Below are positions 23,457 through 35,838 of a DNA stretch of 64,000 nucleotides, one piece after another. The translations under genes were made by a program, and so were the position numbers. Position 1 is the first letter of the stretch, and each line of letters begins with the position of its first letter. The notes beneath the pieces are model-generated. The model made no database searches, had not been told where the DNA came from, and saw only the letters and a list, made by a program, of their open reading frames with translations. The stretch covers positions 1-64,000 of the forward strand of contig JAFKAC010000126.1 in assembly GCA_025766275.1 (NCBI GenBank). Reading direction: 5' to 3'. Source of the DNA: Lactarius indigo. Taxonomy: Eukaryota; Basidiomycota; Agaricomycetes; Russulales; Russulaceae.

Positions 23457-24010
23457 CGCACCTTACACCCAGTGCACCTTCCGAATTTTGACCCTGCTAG
23501 TAGTCTGGCCTTACTGATGAATGGAAGGACACCACTGGCGATTGGCGCTTGTATGTGCGGGTTCGAGCTCCTCGTCTCCTCGAAAAGTGGGTTTTAGATA
23601 CATGGTATGATGCGCTTGACGCGAAGAGATTTCGACGCATAGACTTTATCACGAGATGCGTAAGTGGGAGGAGACAAGGATACGGACAGGAGAGCACGCG
23701 ACGCACCTGCTCCAAGACTCTGGACTCGAGGATCGCTGTGATGTAAACCCCCGCTTCCGCGTCGACGCGAACCTTGTTCCAAGTGCGCTGTTTCAACTGT
23801 CTGTGGACGGCCAATGTAAGACCAGAACCACGACTGCGCTCGTACCTATCAGTAGCTGCGACGCGGCACACGAGAGTATGTGGAAAGATGCAGACCTGCT
23901 GGCCCTCGCGCTGTGGGTATGCAAGATTTTGGCCAAATTTAGAATTTCCGCCTTTCCCACCCTTTGGTGGGCATGGGTGTTACCGACGCCGAACTCAATT
24001 CAACAGCTAT
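23457..24010 (-). pseudogene. Histone H2A.Z relic, unit C
   Basis: The collinear exons of H2A.Z are traceable on the - strand (C-terminal tail near 23470, histone-fold exon to about 23825, Lys/Gly-rich N-terminal exon near 23930-24005), but they are heavily substituted with several indels. It cannot encode a histone. Confidence 0.65.
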
Positions 24011-25005
24011 ACTGTACATTAGACATGAGGTGTTCCACAGAACTGAAATCCATGTAACAACCGCTCATGGGGGTCAATATCAATATGGAAGTCACCCAAT
24101 AATATCGTAGCCACGCTTCGACGATATATTGAACTTCCTGCAGTCGCTCCTTGGCTTGCTATTGGGAACCGTAGGGGAATCTAGTCCACGTGCGTCTATT
24201 ATATAGTATCACAAGAGGGAGGCGTGCCGAAGAGCGGGTAATATTGTGGTGCGAGTGCGATACAAAAATGGGCAGAAGAGCGAGGTGCATCTCGACTAGA
24301 TATGAGCGGTTCACCTGTCTGAGGCGAAGTCTCGACGAAGTGTGTAGGACTAACCTGGAGCAAGTCGATGAATGTCGGACATGGGGAAGTTTCGTCACTG
24401 GTCTCGTGGCTATGATATGGGCGAAAGGTGAGATTTTGGTCATATTGAATCGAGCGCCGAGTTCGAGCGTTGGTGGCAGCCCGCGCGCAAAAGGGAACGG
24501 CACTCGTCTGCACGTGATCCATCCCATCTAAATTCCTTCTCGAATCATCACCTGCATCACACTTGAATTAGGAGAGTCTCGAACTAGTCACCGCGCATCT
24601 GTTGCAGCGTCTGGAAGTCGAGATGGACATAGCTGCGACATTTTATGTTTATTCATCCAAGGGCGGACGGGGGTACGGTTTCCCCTGAGCAGAAGAAACA
24701 CACTGCTTATGGGAGTAGACCACGAATCGGAAGTTAGGCAGGTCAGCGGGAGTGCACGGAGGCAGACGGAAGATAAGGGTGCGTGCTCATTCCCCTACTC
24801 CGTGCCACTTGTCTATCCATTCTCTTAACGAACCGTACTCTGACTCTTTTCTTTCGCCCGCCTGCCGTATCCAGGAATTCAATATTCAATTTTCAATCGC
24901 TAAGGGACCCATTGTGAGGTGCTTGTCCCTCACTCGCTGGTGCGCTCCGGGTTCCACTCACCTGTTTCAACCCTGCCTCGGACACAAAAACCCATCGTTT
25001 TCGAC
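24011..25005. other. Spacer, unit C
   Basis: No supported gene. Open frames at 24190-24531 (+) and 24159-24527 (-) overlap each other and show no domain. There is little similarity to the other spacers, so part of it may be unit-specific insertion. Confidence 0.4.
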
Positions 25006-26786
25006 CGAGAAGCACGTCCTTTCTCTACCCACTCTCCCTCCTCAGCCAAGGAGAACCCAATCTACCCACACCCGTTTTCTTTCCACTACCTACTCCATCT
25101 GAACCTCCAGACCTCCCCTCTTCTGTCGGCCCCATAGTTGCTACATTCTACAGTGTTCTGTTCACTACACGCTCGTTTTACCATGGACGTCCCACTCGCA
25201 CACAGAGAGATGCAACACGCATACACTCCGTCCTCAATACATTTTTTCAGCCTCGTGTTAATAGCGAGTGAAAAAAAAAGAGATGCATAGTGGCATACAG
25301 GATCGTATTTATTAGTTCGTGTCTCTGCTTCGTTCCTCTCTCTCCGGTCGTTTACTTGTACCACAGCGGAGCACGCGCCGAGAAAGAGCACCGCACAGTG
25401 CCTCTTAAATATAGAGCAAATGGCCGAGGAAGATTACCAATAGCTTGCGGGTGGGTTTCAAAAGCTGGATGGGTGGATCGAGACTTCCCAAGTTGCGGCT
25501 AATGCAGTGGGCTCCCACACGGCCTATGAGATTCGCTGTGAAATGGTGCACATTCTCGCGCCTCGCCATTCACTGAAAAAACTAAAAAGAAATTTCTTCC
25601 AATGCACGACAACTAAAGCAAGGCGCTAACTCTGGTTTGTGTCAGTGTTGTCGACTTTGACCCGGGACGGTCGTATACAATGAGCTTGTTAAACTACTGA
25701 GCCCGATCACTGACAATCTCACCTGGTAAGTTTGCAACTGAACCGCCTTTCCCACACCTAACCAAGATTTTCGGAATAACACCAGCGCCAGACTCAGTGA
25801 CAACGACGCTTGCCAAGCGTGGAGACGCAGCTTCGCACACTCACTGACTTTTCGACGAACCTGTTGGTCATTCGCTCTGAACCCAATCTACATACCCTAC
25901 GTCTTGCGCCCCCACGCTATAGCCTGCATCGACACTATGCGGCTCTTCCATCAGGCTGGGACTGGCACGGCTGATGTACATGCGGCAAGGCGGCGCTATA
26001 CAATGTCGCGGTCCTAGTGGGCACAATCTCGAAAAGGGCTCTCGTGTGTGCGTAGATCTACTCAAAGCCAAGATAAAGAACGGTGCGTCTCTCACTTTTT
26101 TGTCCCGTTGCGACTAAGTTGAAGACTTTCCAGCTAAGGGCCCGGGTTTGGGGAGTTTCGGGAAGATTATGAGCCAATCCTTGCACGCATCGCGCAATCG
26201 CAGGTTGAATAGCACATGCACGGGCACGGCTACCGTTGACCGCGGCAACATCGGTGCTTGGCACGTCACTTAGGCGACTGCCCCCGCCCAGACCGTCGCC
26301 TGCGTGAACAACGCAGAGGTTCTTGGCAGTTTCCAGGAGCGTCGGACTCTCACGAGTTGATATTAGTGCGACTGATGAAGTTAGCGGATCCCGATGAGTG
26401 TGGGTGACCTCTCAATCGTCCAGCACTACATCGTCAGTGCTTAAGCAAACAGCCACAGGGACCATACCCAAGTCACGCGCGGACAGTTTTCTCAGCGCCG
26501 AAAATGCAGAAAACCAAAACCTGACTGGCACAGCAGAAACGAAGATGGAAAACATGGAGACCCCGCTGTCGCCGCCAGACAACAACGGCAACAGCCTGTT
26601 CGCGGCAGTGACGAATCGAGTAAACGAGTACCCGACAGCACTGCTCCTCTTCTCGAGACACAGAAACCCGCGCTCGATATCCACGCTCGCCACACGCTGA
26701 GCGGAGTTGTCAAGCAAGCTAGCCAGAATCAGTGGGACAAGACCCAGAGCAGGACGGGGGTAACCGCTAGATCTGGGGACGGTGCT

Positions 26787-27350
26787 GAGGTTCAGCGCGT
26801 CTATGCGCGACGTTCCCGCATTTCCAATCCCTTTCCGCTGCCTGTCTGTCTACCCTAGTTTCCGTCTAAACTACAGCAAAATCCAAAATGGGGGGCCCCT
26901 TGAGTAAAAATGGACGACAGCTGACCTCCAAATTTGACGTGCGGGGTTCATAATTAAGTGTAGTCTAAAATTCTTGGGAAATTTGGTATCTCACGAATAT
27001 ATAGTTATAAAATAGTTATCGAGGGTATCAAATAGTTATTTCAGCAAAGGGTCGGCAAAGTTAAGGTTATCCCACTTAACAGAACACCCTTTCAGGCTCA
27101 GCCTGTACGCCTAATGTGGTCGCAAGGGGCCCCCCATTTTGGATTTTGCTGTAAAGCCTTTCTGTCCTGTCCTGTCACTCTTTGGTGTGACGTTTGTACG
27201 TCCTCAGTTTTTTACTCAGTAGTTAAATACCTTCGCTCGCCAGTACCGTCCACCTCGGTCATCGCCCGTACGTGATTCCTGAGACTTTCAGTGTTATCTA
27301 GTTCGCTCTGCGAGTGTGTTCCAAGCTCCCGAAACTATCCATAACCTACA
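26787..27350. mobile_element. Insertion in Rex1 relic, flanked by 9-bp direct repeat
   Basis: GACGGTGCT occurs at 26778-26786 and again at 27351-27359, exactly where the Rex1 homology breaks and resumes. The insert, less the MITE nested in it, is about 284 bp of unrecognised sequence. A 9-bp duplication is compatible with a Mutator-like or other DNA transposon, but no clear terminal inverted repeats were found. Confidence 0.55.
26874..27151. mobile_element. MITE, 278 bp, 29-bp perfect terminal inverted repeats, TA target site
   Basis: The left end starts CAGCAAAATCCAAAATGG and the right end is its exact reverse complement over 29 bp. TA dinucleotides flank it at 26872-26873 and 27152-27153, the Tc1/mariner hallmark. 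It has no coding capacity, so it is a non-autonomous element. Its position inside the 564-bp insertion makes it the younger of the two. Confidence 0.85.
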
Positions 27351-27450
27351 GACGGTGCTCTGCGTTGGAGCACGATCGGGCGCTCGTGGAGGCAGTCGTC
27401 CGCGCACGGATGGGGTCTTGGGTGGGGTCATTGTTCGCCAGGGCCAAAAC

Positions 27451-27963
27451 GTAGGAGGGTATTGATAGTTCGCGTTAGCGATGACGATACAGTATCCTCG
27501 TTTACTCTCTAGGTAGAGGCACCAGCAATGACGGGTATTACTCGACTACCCCCCATGGATTCTCACTCACCCCTGGAGCCCAAATGCAATTTTTACTCAT
27601 TTACCGTGGGAAGTCGTAGTTGGTCGCGTAGTGTATAGATGTCATAGGTTTCCTGGCGTTCGAGGTCATCGTGTTAACACATTCCCGTGTGCGTGGTTCC
27701 ATCAGGACGAGGCACTCATGATCTCGCAAATCTGTCCTCGCCCACTTGAACCTAGCACACGCCAAGACATCCACAGATACCGACGACAGCCTTCTCGCAG
27801 AGGCTGTTCGATTCTCTGAGTCGTACTCACACCTGACCTGGAGCGACTGACCTGGAGCGACGAACGAATCTAGGTGTGACGCTCTCCTGTCAGTACGAGT
27901 CTATTGCATCCTTTGGGCTGGACGCAGTGAATGTCATTGTTTGCGCGCGTCTAATGGCAGGGT
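27451..27963. other. Spacer upstream of NLR4
   Basis: Rex1 3' flank followed by the common NLR upstream region. No gene supported. Confidence 0.45.
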
Positions 27964-27988
27964 CCCTGAGAATATCAGGGCGGCTATA
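27964..27988 (+). promoter_or_regulatory. Conserved upstream element of NLR4
   Basis: CCCTGAGAATATCAGGG with both palindrome arms intact and CGGCTATAT following, 138 bp before the ATG. Confidence 0.55.
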
Positions 27989-28125
27989 TATTGCCCACGA
28001 GGCGTCCGAGTCCCAGCTATCATTCATGTGCTGTGGGAATCTGTGCCCTTTACGCCCTCATCCCCAGCGCGATCTCCCTGTTATTCCATAACCAATCGTT
28101 CACCCAGGCTCCTTTAACGAGCACT

Positions 28126-31100
28126 ATGTCCCAAATTCCCTTGACCGTGACTGCCACATCTTCTACAAACTTTGAGACCATCTTCGGAGCTGCTTTGGAA
28201 GCCTACAACAACCAGACCAAGAAAGACATCGCCTCCCATCCCCTAGCCATCCAGCTGCAATCCTGCGACTCTCCCACTGCCATTCTCGCCATTCTTCGGG
28301 CTCAAGTACAGGCGTTCGATCAATCTCAAAGCGCAGATGAAAGGTGGACTAAGTGGCTGGATCCCACTGTAAATGTACTGTACGCTTTCTCTGCGACTCT
28401 CGGAGAAGGTGTTGGGCTGGTAAGTGGCGAGACGTTTGACCCACCTGAGACCTACCTCTGACGTGCATTACTGCAGGCGTTCCCACCTGCGAAGGCGATT
28501 TTCGCTGGGATTGGTGTCCTCCTCCAAGTGAGCATCTCACTTGGCCCGACGTGTGTCTTCTTGACATCTCTATCTATTAGGCCGTTAAAGATGTCCGCGC
28601 TAGCCAAAAGTCTCTTGTGGACCTGTTTGGCCGCATGGAACACTTTTTTAAGCGGCTTGAAAGATATATACATGTCCGACCGACCGCAGCGATGACCGAC
28701 ATTATCGTAAAGATCATGGTCGAGGTGATCTCAATCCTTGGGGTCGTGACGAAAGAGATAAAGCAAGGGCGAACAAGTATGTCCTTCCCTTTCGATATAT
28801 ACCCAGATATCGAACATCACGCAGAGAAGTACCTCAAGAAGCTGATTGGAAGAACTGATGTCGAGGACGCGCTTCAGCGATTGGACCGATTGACGCAAGA
28901 GGAAGCTCGTATGGCAGCAGTAGAAGCCCTGACGATCACTCGTGGCATCGATGACAAGGTGGACGGCGTCGGTGAGACGGTACAGAGCGTCAATACGAAA
29001 GTAGAGGGTATCGACAGCAAAGTCGGTTCAGTCACTCAAGGTGAGTTATAACTTCATTGGCTGGCCCTCAAACCGATGTAAAGGAGAACGGAGTAGCCAT
29101 TAAACAAGTCGTCGATCAAGTCACCGACCTAAACCGTCCGTCGTCTTCTAACCCGATTCCATCACCAAACCTTGACCTTCCTTACAGGGAATGAGTTGCG
29201 CCAGAACCTTCGAAAGTGGATCGCTCCCCCCGATCCATCCGTCAATTACAACACTGCTTCCGATGCTCATCACGAGGGTACCGCGGAATGGTGCACCGAT
29301 GGGAACACCTTCGCAGATTGGAAAACATCTGGCTCTTTGTTATGGATTCACGGAAAACGTACATATCCGTCACCATCTCAGTCTTAGTTCCAACTAACGA
29401 CCCCTCGATTGATAGCCGGTTCTGGGAAAAGTATTCTCAGGTGCGCTACCCCCGCTAAGTTGCGTCTTAATCGAACTTAGATCATTAACAAGCTCCGCGA
29501 TCATCCGCGATATCAAACCCATATCCAACTCCGGATCGGCATTCTTGGCGTATTTTTACTTCGATTTTAAGGACAAAGCGAAGCAAGACGCCCGCGCTCT
29601 GTTATCCTCCCTTCTTGTACAACTCTCAGATCAATCAGATATATTCTGTGACGCTCTTTACTCCCTGTACTCCGCACACAAACAAGGATCGGAACAACCG
29701 TCCAACGCCTCACTTTCACAATGCCTCAAGTCTATGCTAACCGCCGCAGGACCAGCGCCGGTCTATCTTGTCCTGGACGCTCTTGACGAGTGTCCCTACG
29801 GCTCTGGATTGCCGTCGCCGCGTGAAAAGTTACTGGACCTTGTGGATGACCTCGTTAAGCTCCAGCATCGAACTCTGCGATTATGTATCACAAGTCGTCC
29901 CGAGTTCGACATCCGTACCGTGCTCGAGCCTTTGGCAACTCAACAACTATCCCTCCACGATGAAAGCGGGCAAATACAAGACATTAACAATTATATCACG
30001 CATTTTATCCGCTCGGACAGAAAGACGAAGAGATGGCGAGACGAAGAAAAGGATATGGTGATCGAGAAACTGACGGAGAAAGCAGACGGCATGTAAGGGT
30101 TTCTTTGAATGCTCACGGTCGTCTCGTTCTTATACTCTGATACAGGTTTCGGTGGGTTTATTGCCAATTGGAGGTGCTGCGACACTGTTTCCCGACGAAT
30201 CTGCGTCGAATTCTCGAAGAATTGCCGAAATCACTGGACGAGACGTACAAGCGGATCCTGAAGGAGATCGACAATGCGAATCGGGAACACGCATATCGAC
30301 TTTTGCAATGTCTCGCGGTTTCCAGTCGCCCATTCCGGGTTGAGGAGCTTGCGGATGTGCTTGCATTTGACGTCGGTCCAGGAGGGATCCCGAAATTGAT
30401 CGGGGATTGGCGGTGGGAAGACAGAGAAGAGGCGGTGCTATCGGCGTGTTCTAGTTTGGTCACCGTGATCATCGACAAAGGCCACCGGGTTGTTCAGTTC
30501 TCGCATTTTTCGGTGAAGGAATTCCTGACATCGGATCGGCTCGCGGGTTGTAGGGAAGATGTATCCAAGTTTCATATCCCCTTCGAACCCTCGCACGCGA
30601 TTCTTGCCCAAGCGTGTCTCGGCGTCCTGCTCTACCTGCCAGTGAATGACCATGTCGAAGATGAAGACAAAGATGAAGACGAAGATGAAGACAGCGCCAA
30701 AAGAATTCCTTTTGTTCGATATGCTGCCGAATATTGGATCGGACATGCCAAGGTCGGGAATGTAGAGATGCGCATAAAGGACGCAATGGACTGTTTCTTC
30801 GACATCAACAAACCGTATTTTCGATCGTGGCTAAGAACACATGGCGTAGACGAGCCCATGTGGTTGAAACCCGTGCCGCTGACCTCAGCGTCTCCCTTAT
30901 ACTATGCCGCATTCTATGGATTCTACGGTCTTGTAAAACGCCTCATTGACAAGCATCCACAGCACCTAAGTGCTCAGGGAGGCCGCTGCGGGACTCCGCT
31001 TCATGCGACGCTCTTCAACGGTAATTTCAAGGTCGCCCAGCTCCTTAGAGAGCGCGGCGCTGACCTGAATGCCCTCTATGTGGAAACGGGGACTCCACTT

Positions 31101-31697
31101 CACCTTATGTCACAAAACGGACGCCTCGCCGCCTCAAAGTGGCTCCTCGACTGTGGTGCGGATGTGAGCTCCCAGACCGAGTTCGGCTCGACCCCACTGT
31201 CCTCAGCAGCCTGCTACGGGAACCTCGAGGTTGCTCAGATACTCCTCGAGCACAATGCGGCGGTCAACACCCGGAATGTTAGAGGATCGACTCCACTTAT
31301 GTTGGCATCGGCGAATGGATACCCCCACGTCGTGCAATTTTTGCTGGATCATAGTGCGAATGCGTCTGTCCGCGACAACGAGGGAAACAATGCATTGCAT
31401 TTCGCAGCGAGATTCGGAAACCTCAAGGTTTGTCGGATACTACTCGAGCACAGTGTAGAGGTCAATTCCCAGAATGACGAGGGATCGACCCCATTACACG
31501 AAGTATCAGCGTGTCGCAATGGAGAACACCCAGACATCGTACAGCTCTTTCTAGACCACGGTGCGGATGCCCAGCTGCGCAAGCTCAGTGGAAAGACCGC
31601 GTCTGAGGTAGTACGCGGTGGTCCAAAACGGCAGGAAATTTTACGATTGCTCTCCCAACACGCCGCGCAACGAACGAACGAGACGGGGTATAATTGA
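28126..31697 (+). CDS. NLR4: Goodbye-NACHT-ankyrin receptor with a lost splice acceptor
   Basis: All domains are present: Goodbye, four heptads, Walker A GKPGSGKS (microexon 29416-29440), Walker B LVLDALDEC, FSHFSVKEFL, an acidic DEDKDEDEDED tract and about eight ankyrin repeats (last exon 30146-31697). Exon 4 (28825-29040) ends in a normal GTGAG donor, but the acceptor of the next intron, TTAG or CAG in the paralogs, is missing because of a short deletion near 29075. An AG at 29095-29096 would give a 56-nt intron and keep the frame with 7 residues lost. Skipping the 60-nt exon 5 would also keep the frame. Predicted length is therefore about 1047 or 1034 aa. It is called a gene rather than a pseudogene because both outcomes stay in frame. 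Confidence 0.75.
30656..30692 (+). repeat. GAAGAT/GAAGAC microsatellite in NLR4
   Basis: An imperfect hexamer run encoding an Asp/Glu tract between the NACHT/winged-helix part and the ankyrin repeats. NLR7 has a longer version, NLR1, NLR2, NLR3 and NLR5 have none. Confidence 0.85.
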
Positions 31698-32496
31698 CTT
31701 GTTGGCCTATGTAAGTGACGATTTCCCTTCTTGTTTAAGCTCTATTGACTCTTATTACAGCGATTCACCGGAACCCATTAGTACTATTTATGTAGCGAAA
31801 TCGTGTAGACTTTCCGAATTCGTGTCACATGCATCTAATTTCCCTCATGTCATCATTTTATTTACGGTATGGTGCTCGTGCTGCTTTATTATCAGAGTCG
31901 ATAACACCATACAAAGACCTGACTTGCTGGAGCCTGGAGAGTGACACGCGTTGTTCGTAGAAACTGCCTTCAAGTTCATGCATTTCAATCGACGTCTATT
32001 ACCACCTAATGAGGACAGGACGCCCCCTTTCAGAGTAACGGTCTTTCCGGTGCCATTCTAAACCGAGTTGCGGAGGATGACTCTCCCTTTTGAAGGATCG
32101 GCTTGTTAACTGCAGCTCAGCCTTGCGCCCCAATTCAACCGATTGACAGTCTCACGGGGCGTAGGGGGTTCACACAAGGACATAGCTCTGGCTCAGATAC
32201 AATAGCCCTGTGCGATGGTAGGTGTGCAACGAAACCCCTAACCCCCCTGTTGTAAGTGGCGTTAGCCCCGCTGCCAATTGCTAGATTCTGGTGCTTTGCG
32301 TTGTAATTGGAACCGATTCCAAGTAGAAGAGAGAACACGACTAGTCTACGAGCCTAGGATAAAGAAAGAAAAAACCCTAAATATAGAGATACAACGGTAT
32401 CTCCAAGGCATCCGAGTCGCATTGAAAAGTAACCTAATATTCTGGCGCTCCCACAACTGAGCACGAGGGCGTATGAAATCATCGTTGCGCACATTA
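31698..32496. other. NLR4 3' flank
   Basis: Common NLR 3' flank, then the conserved 3' flank of the H2A.Z relic (GGCGTAGGGGGTTCACACA, GAGCCTAGGATAAA). No gene supported. Confidence 0.45.
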
Positions 32497-33010
32497 CGCA
32501 GCCGGTGTGCCTTCCGGCTTCTTAACCTTGCTGGCAATTGTGCTCTTATAAACGAATGGCAGGAACCACCAGCGGTCGTCGCTCGCACGGGTGTGTCGAG
32601 CTCCTCGTATCCCCAAATAGCGAGTTGTAAATACTGTGGTGTGATATGCTTGTCGCGGAGATCTTTGATGCATTGCCTTGATCACGGAGTGCGTAAGTAT
32701 ACAGAAGGGAGAGGAGAGTACGCGACGGGCCTGCTAGTTGCAAGACTTCGGCAGTGAGGTATTCAGGGTTAGCCGAGGTGTAAACGACAGCCTGCGCGGT
32801 GAGGCAAACATCGTCCTCAGTGCGCTGTTTTAGGTATCTGTGGACACCGTCAATGGGGAACTGAAACCACGACTACCGCGCGCGAGAACAAGGGGAAAAG
32901 GCAGACCTGAAGGCCGACTTTCACACTGCAGGTCTAGTAGCATCTGACCTCGGTCGAGGGAGCTTCGCCAACTTTGGACTTTCCGCCTCTCCTGCCTTCT
33001 GGATCCATGG
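32497..33010 (-). pseudogene. Histone H2A.Z relic, unit D
   Basis: The C-terminal tail (KKPEGTPAA), the histone-fold exon and an N-terminal exon readable as GGKSKVGEAPSTEV on the - strand are in order, but frameshifts and stops separate them. Decayed copy. Confidence 0.75.
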
Positions 33011-33324
33011 CTTGAAATGTTACTGATGCCGAACTGCAGTCAGGGATTACACGTGAGGCATTCGGGCAGAACTGGGGTCCTGGTAGGGGAAGGAGCGGAT
33101 GTCTCTCCCAACAAAGGGAAATGAAGCAAGGTCCGATGTGAGCTTCATACGATAAGTAGATGGCATCAAAAGGTGCAATAGAGGTGGAGAGGAGGTGACG
33201 CGAAGGAAAGATGATGAGTGTTCAGTAATAGGAACAGCTGATTCACGCCGCCGGGCCCGGCCCTGGAAATAACACATTCCAGATCCGGTAAAAACCGAGT
33301 CGAATATCTCACTGACCTCAGCCT

Positions 33325-35165
33325 CAGATTAGGATGTCGTGTCATAGCTGATTCAGATCTACCTAATCAAGTGGTTCAAGTAGTTCATACTCGTCGATTA
33401 GCAAAACATATGCCATGTCTCATACCAAATACCGCCCGTTCTCTACTCCTCTTCCCTCAGTCACGGTGAGTTCCAATCTACCCATCACCTTCCCCGGCGA
33501 ACCCCGAGATGTCCCCTCTTCCGTTGACTCCAACTTGTGGAGAGGCTATGGCACTCTACGGCGGTATTCTGTTCATCGCACGTTCGTTTTCCCAAGCATG
33601 CCCTACTCGCACACCGGGAGATGCAGCACGCTCCGTCCTCAACAAACTTTCCAATCCCGTGGAAGAAAAGGCGACGTATAGAAGGGCGAATGTTTGGTTC
33701 GTGTCTCTACCTTTCCCCTCTCTCCAGTTGTTTATCTGCACCGCAGCAGAGCACACGTAGAAAGAACACCGCGCGGCACCTCTTAACTACAGAGAAAAAA
33801 GTCGAGAATGGCTTGCAGATGTAAGTTATCTCAAAGGCCAGTACGGGCAGATAAGGACGTGCCAAGTCGTGGCCGATACCGAGGGATCTACACTGCCTTT
33901 GTAACTGGCCAGTGAAATTGTGCACTTCTTACGCGGTGCTATTCATTAAATAACTACAACAGTTTTCCCAGTACATGATAATTGAGGGCAAGGTACAATC
34001 GCCGGTTTGTGCTATCGACTTTGACCCAGGAAAGGTTATACGGTCAACTTGTTAAGCCACCGTGCCGGTAGGTTTTTGCCAGTAATCTGTGATTCTCGTA
34101 CTCGACCGCAATCCAAGTTTTTTAATAACAGCGGCAGCGCCTGACACTGTAACAATGACTCTCCTCGATATGCAGACTCCCGCGCTCATAAACTCTTCGA
34201 CGATCCTGCTGGGCCGTTCGCTTGCATCATATCTACATGCCTTACAACTTGCGTACTTACGTTGCATCGGCACTGCGATATTCTTCCACTACCGGGCGCG
34301 GTCGACCACTCAAGCCGGGACTGATATGGCTCACGTGCAAGTAGCCCAGACCCTCTATGTAGGATCGCGGGCCCGTCAGAAGTGCAAGGATCTACTTCAA
34401 GCTAATATTAAGAACTGTGCGTCCCGCTGCGACCGAATTGACGAATTTCCCTGGCTAAGGGAGCGAACTCGAAGCGTACCATGATCCCGGCGCGTATCGC
34501 GTATCCGAGTGCACTCGTGGGTCAAATGGCACATGCACGGTGGTCGTCAATCACGACAACCCAGTGCCTGGAATGGTACCTCAGCGACTGCGCCCTCCAC
34601 GACCGTCGCCTGTGCGAATGACGCGGATGTTCCCGATGGAGACAAGAACGCTGGACTCCCACGAGTTTGTATTTGGGCGACAGATGGGATTGATGGATAC
34701 CCCTAGGCGTACGTAGCTCATCTCTCAATCCTCTCGCTGACCCTCCAGTCCCATATTGTCGATGGCTAATCAATTCATCACAGGGAGCACTACAGCCTCA
34801 CTGTCACAGAAGATCCAGAAAACTAAAATCGGACCGACGCAGCGCAGACGAAGACAGAAAGCGCGAAGACCCCGCCGTCGCTGCCGCCGGGTGGCAACGG
34901 CAACACCCTGTTCGCAGCCGTGGCGAACCTGAACTCGCACCTCACAGCAATATACGCGACTCTCCCACCGCGCACGGCGCTGCTCCTCTTCTTGGGGAAC
35001 AGTGATCTTGATGTCCACGGTCGCCGCATACAGGGTGGAGTACGGAGCTAGCCAGAATCGACAGCACGGGAACCAGAGCGGCTCTGGGGGAGCCACGGGA
35101 CGGGGGGCAGTGCAGCGATTTGTAGTACGTTAGACGATCGGTCGCAGATGGGGCTGTTATTCGTA
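33325..35165 (+). pseudogene. Rex1 exonuclease relic, unit D
   Basis: Begins at the exon-2 equivalent (GATTAGGATGTCGTG) and follows Rex1 to its last exon. Exo II survives as LLGRSLASYL, with the catalytic Asp and neighbouring residues changed. The VDCEM region is gone and many stops interrupt it. It lacks Rex1 exon 1, as do the other relics. Confidence 0.75.
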
Positions 35166-35672
35166 GAGATTGTTGATAGTTGGCGCTGGGGATGAGTATA
35201 TGATATGACATCCTCCTACTTTCAAGCTAGAAGGCACCATCAACAACGGGAATCACTCCCCTGAGTCATATCTCGAGCCAGAATTTCGAAATACAAATTC
35301 ATTCATTGACTAGTTTATCCCACAAGACGTCACAATCAGTCGTGTGCCGGCGAAAGGGCTTCCGAGTCGTCAAGGTCATGATGTAAAAAAAACTAGTGCT
35401 TATCGACATAGTTCTAGGCATTCTTGATCTTACAAAGATGGCGGGGAGAACCTGCCCTTGAATTGTCCTCGCCAATCTGCCGCGCCAAGACCGTCGGCCC
35501 ACACAGAGATATCGGGGGCCAAGGTAGGCTCCTCGTGGAGACCGCCGTTAGGTTCTCGTACTCGCACCTGTCCTACAGTGATGAACTAATGTAGGTCTGA
35601 CGCTCTCCTGCCACTGTGTCTTCTGCACCTCGAGTTGGCCGCAGCGAATCTGCGCGTCTAAGTTATCGTAGT
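35166..35672. other. Spacer upstream of NLR5
   Basis: Rex1 3' flank and NLR upstream sequence. No gene supported. Confidence 0.45.
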
Positions 35673-35699
35673 CCCTGGGAATATCAGGGCGGCTATCTG
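35673..35699 (+). promoter_or_regulatory. Conserved upstream element of NLR5
   Basis: Perfect CCCTGGGAATATCAGGG followed by CGGCTATCTG, 140 bp before the ATG. Confidence 0.6.
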
Positions 35700-35838
35700 T
35701 TCAACACGAGGCGTCCTATCCTGGCCGTAATTCAGGAGCTGTGCGAACCTGTGCCAGTGCCCTCAGGCTTTACCCACCCTTCCCGACGTGATCTTCCTGT
35801 ATCCCTAAGTATACACCTAGGTTCCTTCAACTATCACT

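Larger units (their letters stand above)
25006..27450 (+). pseudogene. Rex1 exonuclease relic, unit C, with nested insertions
   Basis: Follows Rex1 exons 3 to 8 in order. The exon-4 end reads IRCEM instead of VDCEM, so the first catalytic Asp is lost; stops and frameshifts occur throughout. The last exon is interrupted by a 564-bp insertion (26787-27350). The final ALVEAVVRARMG-like segment resumes after it. Confidence 0.75.

Noticed and set aside
24190..24531. 113-codon + ORF in the unit C spacer
   Set aside because: Overlaps a same-sized minus-strand ORF, no domain, no counterpart in other units.
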